DNA from: Clostridium algifaecis
Lineage (GTDB): Bacteria; Bacillota; Clostridia; Clostridiales; Clostridiaceae
Assembly (NCBI RefSeq): GCF_017874415.1
Contig: NZ_JAGGLM010000023.1
Coordinates: 1 to 34,825 of the forward strand
Direction of reading: 5' to 3'
Length of the DNA stretch: 34,825 nt
The notes beneath the pieces were generated by a model that saw only the letters and a list, made by a program, of their open reading frames with translations, ran no database searches and was not told the DNA's origin. Both the position numbers and the translations under genes were made by a program. Position 1 is the stretch's first letter. The number at the start of each line of letters is the position of its first letter. This document shows positions 16,443-26,837 of the stretch, one piece after another.

Positions 16443-16586
16443 AAAATTACCTCCAGAATATATGAAATATAAGATAAACTAAATTATAAATATAAGATTT
16501 TTATGTGTCAAATATAAGTTAGAAATAATTTCTAAATAAAATTTGTTTTAAATAATTAATTTTCATAATTATATTTAATATATATA

Positions 16587-16674
16587 TATAATATAGAGAA
16601 TAAGCTGTGAAATAGCTTAAAGAAAGCCGTAATATTTAATATAATTTTTAGGAGGTGAAATTAAAATAGTGTAG
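16587..16674 (+). promoter_or_regulatory. glg operon leader: -10-like box, small hairpin and unused Shine-Dalgarno
   Basis: TATAAT at 16587-16592 has no good -35 at 17 bp. A 7-bp hairpin (16602-16608/16614-16620, loop TGAAA-like) follows. AGGAGGTG at 16650-16657 is a near-perfect ribosome site, but in the glgB frame it meets TAG at 16672. I recognise no known riboswitch class here. Confidence 0.35.
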
Positions 16675-16725
16675 AATTATATATACAATGGAATTATTTA
16701 TATGAAAAGTGGGGTGATTGTTAAA

Positions 16726-18624
16726 GTGCCTGATAAAGATATAAGTCTTTTTTACAAAGGAAAAAATTACAAGAGCTATGATTTTATGGGTGCTCATTTT
16801 ACAAAAGAAAGAGGAAGACTTGGTGTAAGATTTACTGTCTGGGCACCTAATGCTAAAAGGGTTAGAGTAGTAGGAGACTTTAATGATTGGAAGTCAGATG
16901 ATAGTTATAATTTGGAGAGGATATCTACTAAATCCGGCAATGGTATTTGGAGTAAATTTGTAATAGGGATTAAAAAGGAAACATTATATAAATATGAGAT
17001 TGTAGATAAAAATGGAAAATCGGTTTTAAAATGCGATCCTTATGCTAGATTTTCTGAAAAGAGACCGGACAATGCATCCAAAATATTAAGAGAAAAAACC
17101 TTTAAATGGGGAGATACCAAATGGATAGCTAAAAGAAAAAAGCAAAATGTGTATAAAAGTCCTATAAATATATATGAGATTCATCTTGGTTCATGGAGAA
17201 AAAGAGATGATGGTGGTTTTCTAAATTATAGGGAACTAACAAGGAAGCTAGTAAAATATCTAAAGTTTATGAATTACAACTATATTGAAATAATGCCTGT
17301 AATGGAACATCCGCTTGATGATTCCTGGGGATATCAAGTTACCGGATACTATTCGCTTACAAGCAGGTATGGAAATATTCAGGACTTTAAATACTTTATA
17401 AATATACTGCATAAAGCAAATATAGGAATTATATTGGATTGGGTACCAGGACATTTTTGCAAGGATGAACATGGATTATATAAATTTGATGGAACGGCCA
17501 CTTATGAATATAAAGATGAAAAGCAATCGGAAAATAAAGGATGGGGTGCCGGAAATTTTGATATGGGTAAACCAGAAGTAAAGAGTTTTTTAATATCAAA
17601 TGCACTTTACTGGCTTAGAGAATTTCATATAGATGGACTTAGAGTGGATGCTGTCGCAAATACACTTTACCTTGATTATGATAGGGGACCGGGTGAATGG
17701 ACACCTAATGAAAATGGTGGACATGAAAATTTAAGGGCTGTGGAATTTTATAAGCAATTGAATGAAGTATTGTTTAAAGAATTTCCAAATTTAATCATGA
17801 TAGCGGAGGAGTCGACTGAGTGGCCTCTTGTTACGAAACCTACATATTTAGGAGGACTTGGATTTAATTTCAAATGGAATATGGGATGGATGAATGATGT
17901 ATTGAAGTATATTACATTATCACCTGAGGAAAAAACTTATAATCATAAATTGATTACTTTTTCAATGATGTATAATTACTCAGAAAATTTTATATTACCT
18001 ATATCTCATGATGAAGTAGTTCACGGAAAAAAATCTTTGATTGATAAAATGTGGGGAGATTATTGGAATAAGTTTGCAGGGCTTAGAGTATTTATTACTT
18101 ATATGTATACGCATCCTGGTAAAAAAGTTATATTTATGGGAACTGAATTTGCACAGTTTTCTGAATGGAATAATTCTTCACAGCTTGAGTGGGAACTTAT
18201 AGATAAATTTCCTATGCATAAAGATATATTGAACTTTTACAAGAATTTAAATGAATTTTATATTAATGAAAAATCTTTATGGGAATTAGATTATGATGAA
18301 AAAGGATTTAAATGGATTGATGCAGACAATTCTAACCAGAGCATAATAATATTTATGAGAAATTCTAGTGAAGAAAATGATACTCTAATAATAGTTTGCA
18401 ACTTCGCACCAAAAGTTTACTACGAGTACGACATAGGTGTACCTTATTTTGGAGAATATGAAGAAGTATTTAATACAGATGAAAAAAAGTTCGGTGGTTC
18501 AGGAGAGACTATGGAAGAAACACTTTGTTCTAAAAAGAAAAATTATCATAATCAAAAATATTGCCTTACTATAAAAATTCCTGCTATGGCGGCTGTCATA
18601 TTAAAACCTAAAAAAATATATTAG
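16726..18624 (+). CDS. glgB: 1,4-alpha-glucan branching enzyme (GlgB)
   Basis: A GH13 branching enzyme of about 632 residues (640 if ATG 16702 is used) that makes alpha-1,6 branches in glycogen or granulose. Numbered from ATG 16702, a CBM48-like N-domain (about 40-125, GVRFTVWAPNAKRVRVVGDFNDW) precedes the catalytic barrel, with DWVPGHF (246-252), nucleophile D316 in GLRVDAV, acid/base E369 in IAEES and D437 in SHDEVVHG. GTG 16726 is preferred because GGGGTGAT lies 7 nt upstream, whereas ATG 16702 has no ribosome site. An in-frame TAG at 16672 limits any extension. First gene of the glg operon. Confidence 0.95.
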   Translation: MPDKDISLFYKGKNYKSYDFMGAHFTKERGRLGVRFTVWAPNAKRVRVVGDFNDWKSDDSYNLERISTKSGNGIWSKFVIGIKKETLYKYEIVDKNGKSVLKCDPYARFSEKRPDNASKILREKTFKWGDTKWIAKRKKQNVYKSPINIYEIHLGSWRKRDDGGFLNYRELTRKLVKYLKFMNYNYIEIMPVMEHPLDDSWGYQVTGYYSLTSRYGNIQDFKYFINILHKANIGIILDWVPGHFCKDEHGLYKFDGTATYEYKDEKQSENKGWGAGNFDMGKPEVKSFLISNALYWLREFHIDGLRVDAVANTLYLDYDRGPGEWTPNENGGHENLRAVEFYKQLNEVLFKEFPNLIMIAEESTEWPLVTKPTYLGGLGFNFKWNMGWMNDVLKYITLSPEEKTYNHKLITFSMMYNYSENFILPISHDEVVHGKKSLIDKMWGDYWNKFAGLRVFITYMYTHPGKKVIFMGTEFAQFSEWNNSSQLEWELIDKFPMHKDILNFYKNLNEFYINEKSLWELDYDEKGFKWIDADNSNQSIIIFMRNSSEENDTLIIVCNFAPKVYYEYDIGVPYFGEYEEVFNTDEKKFGGSGETMEETLCSKKKNYHNQKYCLTIKIPAMAAVILKPKKIY

Positions 18625-18683
18625 TGTATAAGTAATAAAAAGTTACTTAAAATTCAAAAATTAAAATCATGGGGGGTAAATTC

Positions 18684-20111
18684 ATGAAAGTATTATTTGT
18701 TGCATCTGAGGCAGAACCATTTATAAAGACTGGTGGACTTGCAGATGTTGTAGGTACATTACCAAAGTATCTAAAAAAATTAGATATAGAGGTAAGAGTA
18801 GTAATACCAAAGTATAAGAATATTAAACCTGAACTAATTGGAAGGTTAAATTTTATAAAATATTTTTACGTTCCTGTAGGCTGGAGAAATAAGTATTGCG
18901 GTATATTTGAATATGAATATGAAGGAATAATATATTATCTTATAGATAATGAATATTATTTTTTAAGGAACAAACTTTATGGATACTATGATGATGCAGA
19001 AAGATTTGGATTTTTTGATAGGGCAGTACTTAATATGTTATATCAAATTAACTATAAACCGGATATTATACATTGTAATGACTGGCATACTGGAATGATT
19101 CCAGTATTGTATAAAACTGAATATGCTAGTGATCAATTTTATGGTGGAATTAAATTTGTATTTAGCATACACAATCTTCTATTCCAGGGTAATTTTGATA
19201 GAGATATTTTGGGCGAACTTTTTAATTTGGATAAGTCATTATATTACAATGGAAGCGTTGAATTAAATGGAGCTGTAAGTTTTATGAAGGGTGGAATAAA
19301 TTATAGTGAAAAAATTTCAACAGTGAGTTGTTCTTATGCATCGGAAATACAAACCCCCGTGTACGGAGAAAATTTAGACGGACTTCTAAGAAGTAGAAGT
19401 AATGATGTTTGGGGAATACTAAATGGTATAGATTATAATACCTATAGTCCGGAAAAAGACAGTATGATATTTAGAAATTATAATCAAAATAATTTAAGAA
19501 ATAAAATGATAAATAAATTAAAGCTTCAAAAGGATCTTAATCTTGAAATTGACAGAGAAATACCTATGATTGCAATAATATCAAGATTCACACCTCAAAA
19601 AGGTATGGATATTATAGAGAATATAGGGGAAAGACTTGTTTCAAAACATATTCAATTAGTGGTACTTGGAACAGGATACAAACAGTATGAAGATTATTTT
19701 AGGTACCTTCACTCAAAGTATCCAAAAAAAGTATCTTCGAATATATATTTTGATGATGTACTGGCACATAAAATTTATGCTGCAGCTGATATGTTTTTAA
19801 TGCCATCTTTATTTGAACCATGTGGCTTGGGACAGATGATAGCTTTAAGATATGGAACAGTTCCTATAGTTAGAGAAACTGGTGGCCTTAAAGATACAGT
19901 TGAACCTTATAATAAGTATACAGGAGAAGGAACAGGATTTAGCTTTACAAACTTTAATGCAGATGATTTTTTCCATGTTATAAATGATGCTTTGGATTAT
20001 TTCAGTGAAAAAGAAATTTGGAGCAGCATAGTAAAGCATGGTATGAGTAAAGATAATAGCTGGAATAATTCTGCAAAATTGTATGAATCTTTATATGAGA
20101 GCATATTGTAA
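18684..20111 (+). CDS. glgA: Glycogen synthase (GlgA, ADP-glucose-dependent)
   Basis: A 475-residue GT5 glycosyltransferase with two Rossmann domains, adding glucose from ADP-glucose to alpha-1,4-glucan. The N-terminal K15-T-G-G-L motif binds the nucleotide sugar. [11 protein letters not shown] (130-140), [11 protein letters not shown] (300-310) and the C-terminal [17 protein letters not shown] with E378 are family signatures. ATG 18684 is chosen over ATG 18669 because the G-run at 18671-18676 serves as ribosome site for the former. It lies 59 nt after glgB and 42 nt before glgP. Confidence 0.96.
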   Translation: MKVLFVASEAEPFIKTGGLADVVGTLPKYLKKLDIEVRVVIPKYKNIKPELIGRLNFIKYFYVPVGWRNKYCGIFEYEYEGIIYYLIDNEYYFLRNKLYGYYDDAERFGFFDRAVLNMLYQINYKPDIIHCNDWHTGMIPVLYKTEYASDQFYGGIKFVFSIHNLLFQGNFDRDILGELFNLDKSLYYNGSVELNGAVSFMKGGINYSEKISTVSCSYASEIQTPVYGENLDGLLRSRSNDVWGILNGIDYNTYSPEKDSMIFRNYNQNNLRNKMINKLKLQKDLNLEIDREIPMIAIISRFTPQKGMDIIENIGERLVSKHIQLVVLGTGYKQYEDYFRYLHSKYPKKVSSNIYFDDVLAHKIYAAADMFLMPSLFEPCGLGQMIALRYGTVPIVRETGGLKDTVEPYNKYTGEGTGFSFTNFNADDFFHVINDALDYFSEKEIWSSIVKHGMSKDNSWNNSAKLYESLYESIL

Positions 20112-20153
20112 TGATAAGTCTGTGGCATATACTATTTTATTAGGAGGAGTTTT

Positions 20154-22592
20154 ATGCTAAATATAGATAAAGAGACTTTTAAGAGTGATTATATACAAAA
20201 ATTTATAGAAATCCACGGTAAGGATTTAGAAGAAGGCACAGATTATAACAAATATGAAGCATTAGCTAGTCTGATAAGAGACTATGTTGCTAAAATGTGG
20301 ATAGATACTAATAAAAGATATAAAGAAAATAAAAGCAAACAGGTTTATTATTTTTCTATGGAATTTTTACTTGGAAGGCTTCTTGGAAGTAATTTATTGA
20401 ACTTGGGGATAAATGATTTATGTAGAGAAGGCTTGAATGAGCTTGGAATAGATTTAACAAAATTAGAATATCTTGAAGAAGATCAGGGACTTGGAAATGG
20501 TGGACTGGGAAGACTAGCAGCTTGCTTTTTGGATTCGATGGCATCATTAGGCATATCGGGACATGGTTGTGGTATAAGATATAAACATGGTTTTTTTAAT
20601 CAAAAGATAATAAACTTTTCGCAGGTAGAAGTGCCGGATGATTGGCTTAAAAGAGGAAATCTATGGGAAATAAAAAAATCAGATAAAGCTAGAATTGTAA
20701 AGTTTGGTGGTGAGGTAAAAGTAGAGTATATAGATGGCAATCTAAAATTCCATCATGTCAACTATGAAAAAGTTCAAGCGGTACCTTATGATATGCCTAT
20801 AGTTGGTTATAAAAATAATGTAGTAAATACGTTAAGGCTCTGGAGTGCCGAGCCACTTTCAAACGAGTTCGACTTTTCGTCTTTTAATAGGGGAGATTTT
20901 AAAAAAGCTATGGAATATAAAGATTCTGTAGAGGCCATATCGCAGGTACTTTACCCTGATGACAGTTTTTATGAAGGAAAGCTTTTAAGATTGAAACAGG
21001 AATATTTCTTTGTATCAGCTGGTATTCAAAGTATTATACATCATTTTAAGAGTACAGGTGGAAATATAAAAGAGCTTGATGAAAAAATAGCAATTCATAT
21101 GAATGATACACATCCAACCCTTGCAGTTCCGGAATTGATGAGGATACTTGTAGATGAGGAAGGTATAGGATGGGATAATGCGTGGAGAATGACCAACAAT
21201 ATTATGTCTTATACAAATCATACTATATTAGCAGAAGCACTTGAAAAATGGCCTGTAGATATGTTTAAAAAACTTCTCCCAAGAATTTTTATGATAATTC
21301 AGGAAATAGATAGGAGATTTTGTGAAGGATTAAGGAACAAATATCCTGGTCAATGGGACAAAATAAACAAAATGCAGATAATAAATGGGGGATTTGTAAA
21401 AATGGCCAATCTGGCTATAGTTGGAAGCCACAGTGTAAATGGTGTGGCTAAATTGCATACTGAAATATTAAAGAAACAGGAAATGTCAGATTTTTATTAC
21501 TGCTATCCAAATAAATTTAATAATAAGACTAATGGAATAACTCATAGAAGATGGCTTATGATTGCAAATCCACAGCTTACGGAACTTTTGAAGAAGACTA
21601 TAGGAGATAGTTTTATAACTCATCCTACAGATATGATAAATTTTCAAAAGTTTGCGAAGGACAGCGGAGTTCAGGAAGAGCTTAAGAGAATAAAAAATAG
21701 AAATAAGAAAAAATTAGCTGACTATATATATAAAGTTCAAGGTATAAGAGTTGATGAAGAATCAATGTTTGATGTACAGGTTAAAAGGCTTCACGCATAT
21801 AAAAGGCAGACTTTGAATTGTATTAGAATAATGGATTTATATAATAGGCTTTTAGATAATCCAAATTTAGATATAGTACCAAGAACATTTATATTCGCGG
21901 GAAAATCAGCACCTGGATATTATTTGGCAAAGGACATTATTACACTTATAAATACTGTTGCTAATAAAATAAATAATGATAACAGAGTGAATAAAAAAAT
22001 TAAGGTAGTATTTATGGAAAACTATAGAGTTTCCCTTGCAGAGACTATAATACCAGCAGCTGATTTGAGCGAACAAATATCCACTACGACTAAAGAAGCA
22101 TCAGGTACGAGCAATATGAAGTTTATGATGAATGGAGCAGTTACTATAGCTACTTTGGATGGAGCTAATGTAGAGATAAGGGATGAAGTTGGAGATGACA
22201 ATATAGTAATATTTGGTCTTACGGAAAGAGAAGTATTAAATTACTATAAAAATGGAGGCTATAATTCGCAGAAACTTATAAATAATGATGATAGAATAAA
22301 AAAAATTATTAATTCGCTGATTGATGGAACTTATTCAAAGGATACTAATAAATTTAAAAGTATATATCAAAATTTAGTAACTTATAATGATGAATTCTTT
22401 GTAATAAAAGATTTTTATTCTTATCTGGAGGCACAAAAAAAAGTAGATGATTTATATAGAAATACTTCAAGATGGCAAGAAATGTGTGCTGTAAATATAG
22501 CACATTCGGGAATATTTTCAAGTGATAGAACTATAAAAGAATATGCAACTGGTATATGGGGATCTAAATGTATGTATGAAAATCTACAATAA
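20154..22592 (+). CDS. glgP: Glycogen/maltodextrin phosphorylase (GlgP)
   Basis: An 812-residue GT35 alpha-glucan phosphorylase releasing glucose-1-phosphate from chain ends. Visible are QGLGNGGLGRLAACFLDS (111-128), HMNDTHPTLA (315-324), NGITHRRWL (460-468), VKRLHAYKRQTLN (543-555), and the pyridoxal-phosphate lysine K656 in EASGTSNMKFMMNG with TLDGANVEI. Length and motifs are complete. The start ATG 20154 follows AGGAGGAG. The gene ends 19 nt before the GH13 gene. Having breakdown and synthesis enzymes in one transcript suggests control at enzyme level or a shared growth-phase signal. Confidence 0.96.
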   Translation: MLNIDKETFKSDYIQKFIEIHGKDLEEGTDYNKYEALASLIRDYVAKMWIDTNKRYKENKSKQVYYFSMEFLLGRLLGSNLLNLGINDLCREGLNELGIDLTKLEYLEEDQGLGNGGLGRLAACFLDSMASLGISGHGCGIRYKHGFFNQKIINFSQVEVPDDWLKRGNLWEIKKSDKARIVKFGGEVKVEYIDGNLKFHHVNYEKVQAVPYDMPIVGYKNNVVNTLRLWSAEPLSNEFDFSSFNRGDFKKAMEYKDSVEAISQVLYPDDSFYEGKLLRLKQEYFFVSAGIQSIIHHFKSTGGNIKELDEKIAIHMNDTHPTLAVPELMRILVDEEGIGWDNAWRMTNNIMSYTNHTILAEALEKWPVDMFKKLLPRIFMIIQEIDRRFCEGLRNKYPGQWDKINKMQIINGGFVKMANLAIVGSHSVNGVAKLHTEILKKQEMSDFYYCYPNKFNNKTNGITHRRWLMIANPQLTELLKKTIGDSFITHPTDMINFQKFAKDSGVQEELKRIKNRNKKKLADYIYKVQGIRVDEESMFDVQVKRLHAYKRQTLNCIRIMDLYNRLLDNPNLDIVPRTFIFAGKSAPGYYLAKDIITLINTVANKINNDNRVNKKIKVVFMENYRVSLAETIIPAADLSEQISTTTKEASGTSNMKFMMNGAVTIATLDGANVEIRDEVGDDNIVIFGLTEREVLNYYKNGGYNSQKLINNDDRIKKIINSLIDGTYSKDTNKFKSIYQNLVTYNDEFFVIKDFYSYLEAQKKVDDLYRNTSRWQEMCAVNIAHSGIFSSDRTIKEYATGIWGSKCMYENLQ

Positions 22593-22611
22593 GTTTATTA
22601 GGGGGTATGAA

Positions 22612-24393
22612 ATGGACCTTAAATTAAAACATGATTCTAGAGACATTAATTATAGAAATCCATTTGGATCGATATGCAGAGTAAAGAAAGTTTATATTGC
22701 CATATTATTAAACGAGTTTTTAGAAGTAAATTTGGATTTATGCTATTTTGATTATAGTAAAAAAAGTATTAAAATGGATAATCTAAAGCATAACGAAGAA
22801 GAATATCTATATTATTGCTATATTGATTTAGATGAAAATTATGAAGGTCTTATAAATTATTATTTTAGAATAAGAACCGATAATGGAAATTATATCTATT
22901 ATGGAAATAATTCTGACGGTTTGGGGGGAGAGGGCCAGGTTTATTATGAAACCCCGGTCCCATACCAGATAACTGTGTATAAGCCATTTAATGTGCCAGA
23001 ATGGTTTAAGGAAGGTATAGTATATCAGATATTTGTGGATAGATTCAAAAATGGAAATGATGATGGAAGAATAACGAATCCTAAACCTAATAGCTTTATA
23101 TACGGAAACTGGAATGATGAACCAATGTATATAAAAGATGCTTCCGGGAAGATAGCGAGATGGGATTTTTTTGGAGGCAATTTGAAAGGTGTAATTGAAA
23201 AACTTGACTATATAAAAAGTTTGGGCGTTACTGCAATATATTTAAATCCTATATTTAAATCGGCTAGTAATCATAAATATGATACTGGAGATTATAGAAA
23301 TATAGATGAAATGTATGGTGATGAAGATACATTTAAGGAATTATGTCAAGAAGCAAATAAAATTAATATAAAGATTATTCTGGATGGTGTTTTTAGTCAT
23401 ACTGCTGATGATAGCATATATTTTAATAAATATAATAATTATAATTCTGTAGGAGCATATCAATCCAAGGAGTCACCTTATTATAACTGGTATAAGTTCA
23501 GAAACTATCCATATGAATATGAGAGCTGGTGGGGAGTTTCTAGCATGCCAAATATAAATGATATGGATAGTACATATTTAGATTTTATTGTATCTGGCGA
23601 AAATTCTATTTTAAAAAAATGGATGGAAGCCGGTGTATATGGATGGAGACTTGATGTAGCGGATGAACTTTCTGATAAGTTTATAGAAAAAATAAGGGAT
23701 AGAATAAAGAGCATTTACAGTGATTCAGTACTTATAGGTGAAGTTTGGGAAGATGCAAGCAACAAAATAAGTTATTCAAATAGAAGAAAATATGTTTTTG
23801 GCCATGAACTTGATTCTGTAACAAATTATCCATTTAGAAATGCTGTAATAGGATTTTTAAAGGGAGATATAGATTCTAAATTTTTTGAGAGAATAATATT
23901 AAGCTTATACGAAAATTATCCTAAAGAAATGTTTTATTCGAATTTAAATGTGATAGGAACTCACGACACAGAAAGAATATTGACGGTGCTTGGAAATAAT
24001 ACAGAAAAAGCATTGCAACTTTTGAAAATGGCAGTAGCTATTCAAATGACCATGCCGGGTGTACCGACCATATATTATGGAGACGAGGTAGGTGTTTTAG
24101 GAGGTAATGATCCTTTAAACAGGAAAACTTATCCATGGGGAAATGAAAATAATTCTATATTAGATTTTTATAGATATATAACTAAAGTCAGAAGTAGATC
24201 TGATGCATTAAAAAAGGGTGATATAAAATTTTATAGTGTAGATAATGATTTATTATGCTATGATAGAAGCTTTAATAATGAAAAAATATTAATTGCAATA
24301 AACAGAAATGAAAATAGGGTATTTAATGTAAAAATAAATGATAGGGATATAGATGTATTACCTTGTGAAATAAAAATTATTAACTTGGAATAA
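22612..24393 (+). CDS. GH13 alpha-glucan hydrolase (neopullulanase/cyclomaltodextrinase-like), intracellular
   Basis: A 593-residue GH13 enzyme without a signal peptide, so it acts inside the cell on glycogen or maltodextrin. The N-terminal ~125 residues form a beta-rich CBM34-like domain. The barrel starts near WFKEGIVYQIFVDRF (131-145). Conserved regions are DGVFSH (258-263), GWRLDVADE with nucleophile D348, IGEVWE with acid/base E377, and GTHDTERI with D452. A small C-terminal beta domain follows MPGVPTIYYGDEVG. ATG 22612 follows GGGGG by 6 nt; further upstream in-frame starts lie inside glgP. No glgX-type debranching gene is in the operon, so this enzyme may trim limit dextrins, but its bond specificity is not readable from sequence. 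Confidence 0.88.
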   Translation: MDLKLKHDSRDINYRNPFGSICRVKKVYIAILLNEFLEVNLDLCYFDYSKKSIKMDNLKHNEEEYLYYCYIDLDENYEGLINYYFRIRTDNGNYIYYGNNSDGLGGEGQVYYETPVPYQITVYKPFNVPEWFKEGIVYQIFVDRFKNGNDDGRITNPKPNSFIYGNWNDEPMYIKDASGKIARWDFFGGNLKGVIEKLDYIKSLGVTAIYLNPIFKSASNHKYDTGDYRNIDEMYGDEDTFKELCQEANKINIKIILDGVFSHTADDSIYFNKYNNYNSVGAYQSKESPYYNWYKFRNYPYEYESWWGVSSMPNINDMDSTYLDFIVSGENSILKKWMEAGVYGWRLDVADELSDKFIEKIRDRIKSIYSDSVLIGEVWEDASNKISYSNRRKYVFGHELDSVTNYPFRNAVIGFLKGDIDSKFFERIILSLYENYPKEMFYSNLNVIGTHDTERILTVLGNNTEKALQLLKMAVAIQMTMPGVPTIYYGDEVGVLGGNDPLNRKTYPWGNENNSILDFYRYITKVRSRSDALKKGDIKFYSVDNDLLCYDRSFNNEKILIAINRNENRVFNVKINDRDIDVLPCEIKIINLE

Positions 24394-24408
24394 CGGGGGG
24401 ATGTTTCC

Positions 24409-25560
24409 ATGAACAAAAAAGAAATAGTTTCAATGATATTAGCAGGAGGCCAGGGTTCCAGATTAGGAGTCTTAACTAAGAAATTAGCAAAACCGGCAGT
24501 GCCATTTGGAGGAAAATATAGAATAATAGATTTTACTTTGAGTAATTGTTCTAATTCAGGTATTCATACTGTAGGAGTTCTTACGCAATATAAACCATTG
24601 GAGCTAAATTCTCATATAGGTATAGGAAGTCCATGGGATTTAGATAGAAGAGACGGAGGGGTATACATACTTCCACCTTATCAAGAAGAAAATGGAGGAA
24701 ATTGGTATAAGGGAACAGCAGATGCAATATACCAAAATATGTCCTTTATAGATAATTACAACCCTGAATATGTAATTGTACTCTCCGGGGATCATATTTA
24801 TAAGATGGATTATGCAAAGATGCTTGCGTTTCATAAGGAAAAGGAGGCAGATGCCACTATTGCTGTAATTGATGTTCCTTTAGATGAAACTTACAGATTT
24901 GGCATAATGGATACTAAAGATGATATGAGAATATATGAATTTGAAGAAAAGCCAATTAAGGCGAAGAGTAATAAAGCATCTATGGGCATATATATATTCA
25001 ATTGGAAATTACTTAGAAAATTTTTAAGGGAAGATCAAAATGATAAAAATTCATCTAATGATTTTGGAAAAAATATCATACCAAATATGTTGAATAATAA
25101 ATTGAGAATGTATGCCTATCCATTTAAAGGTTACTGGAAGGATGTAGGTACTATTAAAAGCCTATGGGAAGCAAATATGGATCTTTTGAGAGAAAACAAT
25201 GAGCTTAATTTGAGGGATCGAAATTGGAGAATATATTCAGTAAATCATGTAGAACCAGCACAATATGTTGGACCTAATGCTAATATCAAGGAGTCTATTG
25301 TAGTCGATGGATGTGAAGTTTATGGAGAAGTGACACACTCTATTATATTTTCAGGTACAATAATAGGAAAAAATTCTAAAATAATAGATTCTGTTATTAT
25401 GCCAAATACTAAAATCGGTGATAATGTTATAATTAACAAAGCAGTAATAGGTAGTGGTGCTTCTATCAGAAGAGATAGTATTATAGGTGATGGAAAAGAA
25501 ATTTCGGTTGTAGGATCGAATGTAGATGTAAAGGCTGGTTCCATATTAGAAAGCTCATAA
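24409..25560 (+). CDS. glgC: Glucose-1-phosphate adenylyltransferase catalytic subunit (GlgC)
   Basis: A 383-residue ADP-glucose pyrophosphorylase making ADP-glucose from ATP and glucose-1-phosphate. The nucleotide-binding [20 protein letters not shown] (11-30) and [11 protein letters not shown] (36-46) are intact, as are GTADAIYQN (102-110), [10 protein letters not shown] (126-135), and FEEKP. The C-terminal third is a left-handed beta-helix with hexapeptide repeats (about 285-380). ATG 24409 follows GGGGGG, 15 nt after the GH13 gene. It is probably paired with GlgD, encoded next. Confidence 0.96.
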   Translation: MNKKEIVSMILAGGQGSRLGVLTKKLAKPAVPFGGKYRIIDFTLSNCSNSGIHTVGVLTQYKPLELNSHIGIGSPWDLDRRDGGVYILPPYQEENGGNWYKGTADAIYQNMSFIDNYNPEYVIVLSGDHIYKMDYAKMLAFHKEKEADATIAVIDVPLDETYRFGIMDTKDDMRIYEFEEKPIKAKSNKASMGIYIFNWKLLRKFLREDQNDKNSSNDFGKNIIPNMLNNKLRMYAYPFKGYWKDVGTIKSLWEANMDLLRENNELNLRDRNWRIYSVNHVEPAQYVGPNANIKESIVVDGCEVYGEVTHSIIFSGTIIGKNSKIIDSVIMPNTKIGDNVIINKAVIGSGASIRRDSIIGDGKEISVVGSNVDVKAGSILESS

Positions 25561-25619
25561 AGTATATACCATTTGCTTAAAAAAATATAAATATTTTTAG
25601 TCCGATAGGAGAGGTTATT

Positions 25620-26732
25620 ATGTATCAAAATTTTATGGGTATAATAAATCTAGATGAGAACGAAGATAATATAAAAGAACTTACCAGAAACAGATCTTTA
25701 GCATCTATACCGGTTGGAGGTAGATATAGAATAATTGATTTTATACTATCTAATATGACTAATTGTGGCATAGAAAATATAGGAATATTTACTAAAATGG
25801 AATCAAGATCACTTATAGATCATCTAAGCAATGGAAGACCATGGGATTTAAACAGAAAAATAGAAGGACTTAGAGTTTTTAATTTTACAGATAGAAATCC
25901 TAATTTTGATGATGTCTATAATTTTTCAAAGAATATGTCCTATTTTAAAAAAAGTAAAGAGGATTATGTAATTATGGCATCTTCTTATATGCTGTGCAAT
26001 ATTAATTTATGTGAAGCAATGCAGCATCATATAGATTCTGGAAATGATGTTACTATAATATATAAACAAGTTGAAGATGCGGATGTGAATTTTATTCATT
26101 GTGAGACACTTAATATAGATGACAAGGGAAAGGTTATAAGTGTAGGAAGAAATATAGGAGTGAATAAAACAGAAAATATATGTATGGAAATGTATATGAT
26201 GAAGAAAAGCAAATTTGTGGATATAATTAATGAATGCATATGTACAGGAAGTTATAGAAAAGTAAAACAACATATATATAACTGCCTTGAACACTTAAAT
26301 GTAGGAGCTTTTAAATTTGATGGATATTTAAGCTGTATAAATTCTATAAAGGCATATTATAGGACAAGTATGGACCTTTTAAAACGCAAAGTAATGAAAG
26401 AACTCTTCTCGGATAAAAGACCTATATATACTAAAACTAATGATGAAATACCAGCTAAGTATGCTGAGTGTAGTGATGTAAAAAATTCTATAATAGGTAA
26501 TGGGTGTCTTATAAAAGGAAAAGTTAAAGATAGTATAATATTTAGGAGAGTAACTGTATCAAAAGGAGCTGTACTTCAAAAATGTATTGTACTTCAAAAT
26601 TGTGTTATAGGTGAAAATGCTAAGCTTGAGTATACTATTCTAGATAAAAATTGTTCTATAAAAAGCAAACTGCAATTAAAAGGGTATGAAGATATTCCAC
26701 TTGTAGTAGAAAACAATGACGAAATGTATTGA
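25620..26732 (+). CDS. glgD: GlgD, regulatory subunit of ADP-glucose pyrophosphorylase
   Basis: A 370-residue paralogue of GlgC. It keeps the RNRSLASIPVGGRYRIIDFILSN stretch and the C-terminal hexapeptide beta-helix (about 278-360), but the glycine-rich nucleotide loop seen at 13-19 of GlgC is missing: the equivalent N-terminus reads MGIINLDENEDNIKEL. That is the normal state of Firmicute GlgD, which has little activity alone and modulates GlgC in a heterotetramer. ATG 25620 follows AGGAGAGG. Last gene of the operon, before a strong terminator. Confidence 0.95.
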   Translation: MYQNFMGIINLDENEDNIKELTRNRSLASIPVGGRYRIIDFILSNMTNCGIENIGIFTKMESRSLIDHLSNGRPWDLNRKIEGLRVFNFTDRNPNFDDVYNFSKNMSYFKKSKEDYVIMASSYMLCNINLCEAMQHHIDSGNDVTIIYKQVEDADVNFIHCETLNIDDKGKVISVGRNIGVNKTENICMEMYMMKKSKFVDIINECICTGSYRKVKQHIYNCLEHLNVGAFKFDGYLSCINSIKAYYRTSMDLLKRKVMKELFSDKRPIYTKTNDEIPAKYAECSDVKNSIIGNGCLIKGKVKDSIIFRRVTVSKGAVLQKCIVLQNCVIGENAKLEYTILDKNCSIKSKLQLKGYEDIPLVVENNDEMY

Positions 26733-26757
26733 AATTAAAAAAATTTAATATTAGTAT

Positions 26758-26799
26758 TAATAAAGTAAGGAGATAATTTAATATCTCCTTACTTTATTA
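26758..26799 (+). terminator. Terminator of the glycogen operon
   Basis: An 18-bp perfect stem, 26758-26775/26782-26799, with a 6-nt loop, starts 25 nt after the glgD stop. The tail is T-rich with interruptions. Confidence 0.8.
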
Positions 26800-26837
26800 T
26801 ATGTTTTATAAATATAGATGAGAGGAATTTAATAGAT

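Noticed and set aside
16602..16660. Riboswitch in the glgB leader
   Set aside because: The hairpin is short and none of the class motifs I know (c-di-GMP, preQ1, fluoride and others) can be matched; kept only as an unusual leader.
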